Source of the DNA: Alphaproteobacteria bacterium HGW-Alphaproteobacteria-1
Lineage (GTDB): Bacteria; Pseudomonadota; Alphaproteobacteria; Rhodobacterales; Rhodobacteraceae
NCBI GenBank assembly: GCA_002842985.1
Contig: PHEQ01000007.1
Span: 54,659-118,658 of the forward strand
Direction of reading: 5' to 3'
DNA length: 64,000 nucleotides
Part shown: positions 63,910 to 64,000 of the stretch, piece after piece
How the letters are laid out: every line of letters begins with the position of its first letter
Numbering within the stretch: position 1 is the first letter of the stretch
Position numbers and translations under genes: made by a program
Notes under the pieces: generated by a model
What the model was told of the DNA's origin: nothing
Database searches by the model: none
Seen by the model: the letters and a program-made list of their open reading frames with translations, nothing else

Positions 63910-64000
63910 GATGGGTCTCCTTTGCCGGTGGCCTGTGGTGGTGGAAGACGACGGCGGTCTGGTGCTTGGCGGTACGGGGCCGCCGTCGTCGGATCGGGAA

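Larger units (their letters stand above)
34487..64000 (-). mobile_element. Prophage (siphovirus-like), running off the right edge
   Basis: About 29.5 kb of mostly minus-strand phage genes in packaging-head-tail order: terminases near 57 kb, capsid and portal 51-55 kb, tail 34-51 kb, early genes 58-64 kb. Head genes are of lambda/HK97 type; the distal tail genes match the gene-transfer-agent type. No integrase, repressor, holin or endolysin is seen here, so either they lie to the right or the element is incomplete. The left boundary is between the PPTase stop (34445) and the tail-fibre stop (34487). No attachment repeat could be identified without the right end. Confidence 0.9.

Overview
The window is high-GC DNA with overlapping ATGA-type operons. 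Its gene content (heterotetrameric sarcosine oxidase genes, dnaG-rpoD, glyQ-small gene-glyS, DUF1127 proteins, GTA-type tail genes) points to an alphaproteobacterium of the order Rhodobacterales, most likely of the Roseobacter group. That assignment is inferred from gene content and gene families; no rRNA is present.

Layout. (1) 1-24.9 kb is a chromosomal core: the 3' part of soxA plus soxG, dnaG and rpoD, folE2, a zinc-uptake locus (zur-znuC-znuB divergent from znuA, flanked by two DUF1127 genes), trkH, a secreted protease-like protein that has lost its catalytic residues, glyQ, a small anchored protein, glyS, a Hint-domain protein, tRNA-Leu(TAG), and a divergent LysR/EamA pair with two matching operator-like sites. 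(2) 25.0-25.4 kb is a remnant of an IS66-type element. (3) 25.5-28.1 kb is ilvI-ilvN on the minus strand. It is preceded by a leader peptide rich in Leu, Ile and Val codons and a terminator/antiterminator pair, which is a classical attenuator. (4) 28.4-34.4 kb is a compact four-gene natural-product island on the plus strand: a clavaminate-synthase-like Fe(II)/2-oxoglutarate oxygenase, an A-T-C nonribosomal peptide synthetase without a release domain, a DMT-family exporter and an Sfp-type phosphopantetheinyl transferase. I consider this the most interesting part of the window. (5) 34.5 kb to the right edge is a prophage read almost entirely on the minus strand. From right to left it holds a RuvC-like nuclease, small regulators, two DNA methyltransferases, small and large terminase, gpW, portal, a protease-capsid fusion, head-tail genes, tail terminator, tail tube, a tail chaperone pair with a -1 frameshift site, tape measure, GTA-like distal tail genes and a DUF2793 tail fibre.

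The prophage carries cargo. A GIY-YIG nuclease gene and an HNH nuclease gene sit on the opposite strand inside the structural module, an IS110-family element with a possible bridge-RNA region lies between the last two tail genes, and a possible nuclease gene lies near the methyltransferases. No integrase, repressor or lysis gene is visible, so the element continues beyond the right edge or is incomplete.

Working together: zur/znuABC and the zinc-independent enzyme FolE2 look like a low-zinc response neighbourhood. ilvI/ilvN expression is probably controlled by charged Leu/Ile/Val tRNA through the leader. The NRPS island encodes its own activation (PPTase), building-block oxidation (oxygenase), assembly (NRPS) and efflux (EamA).
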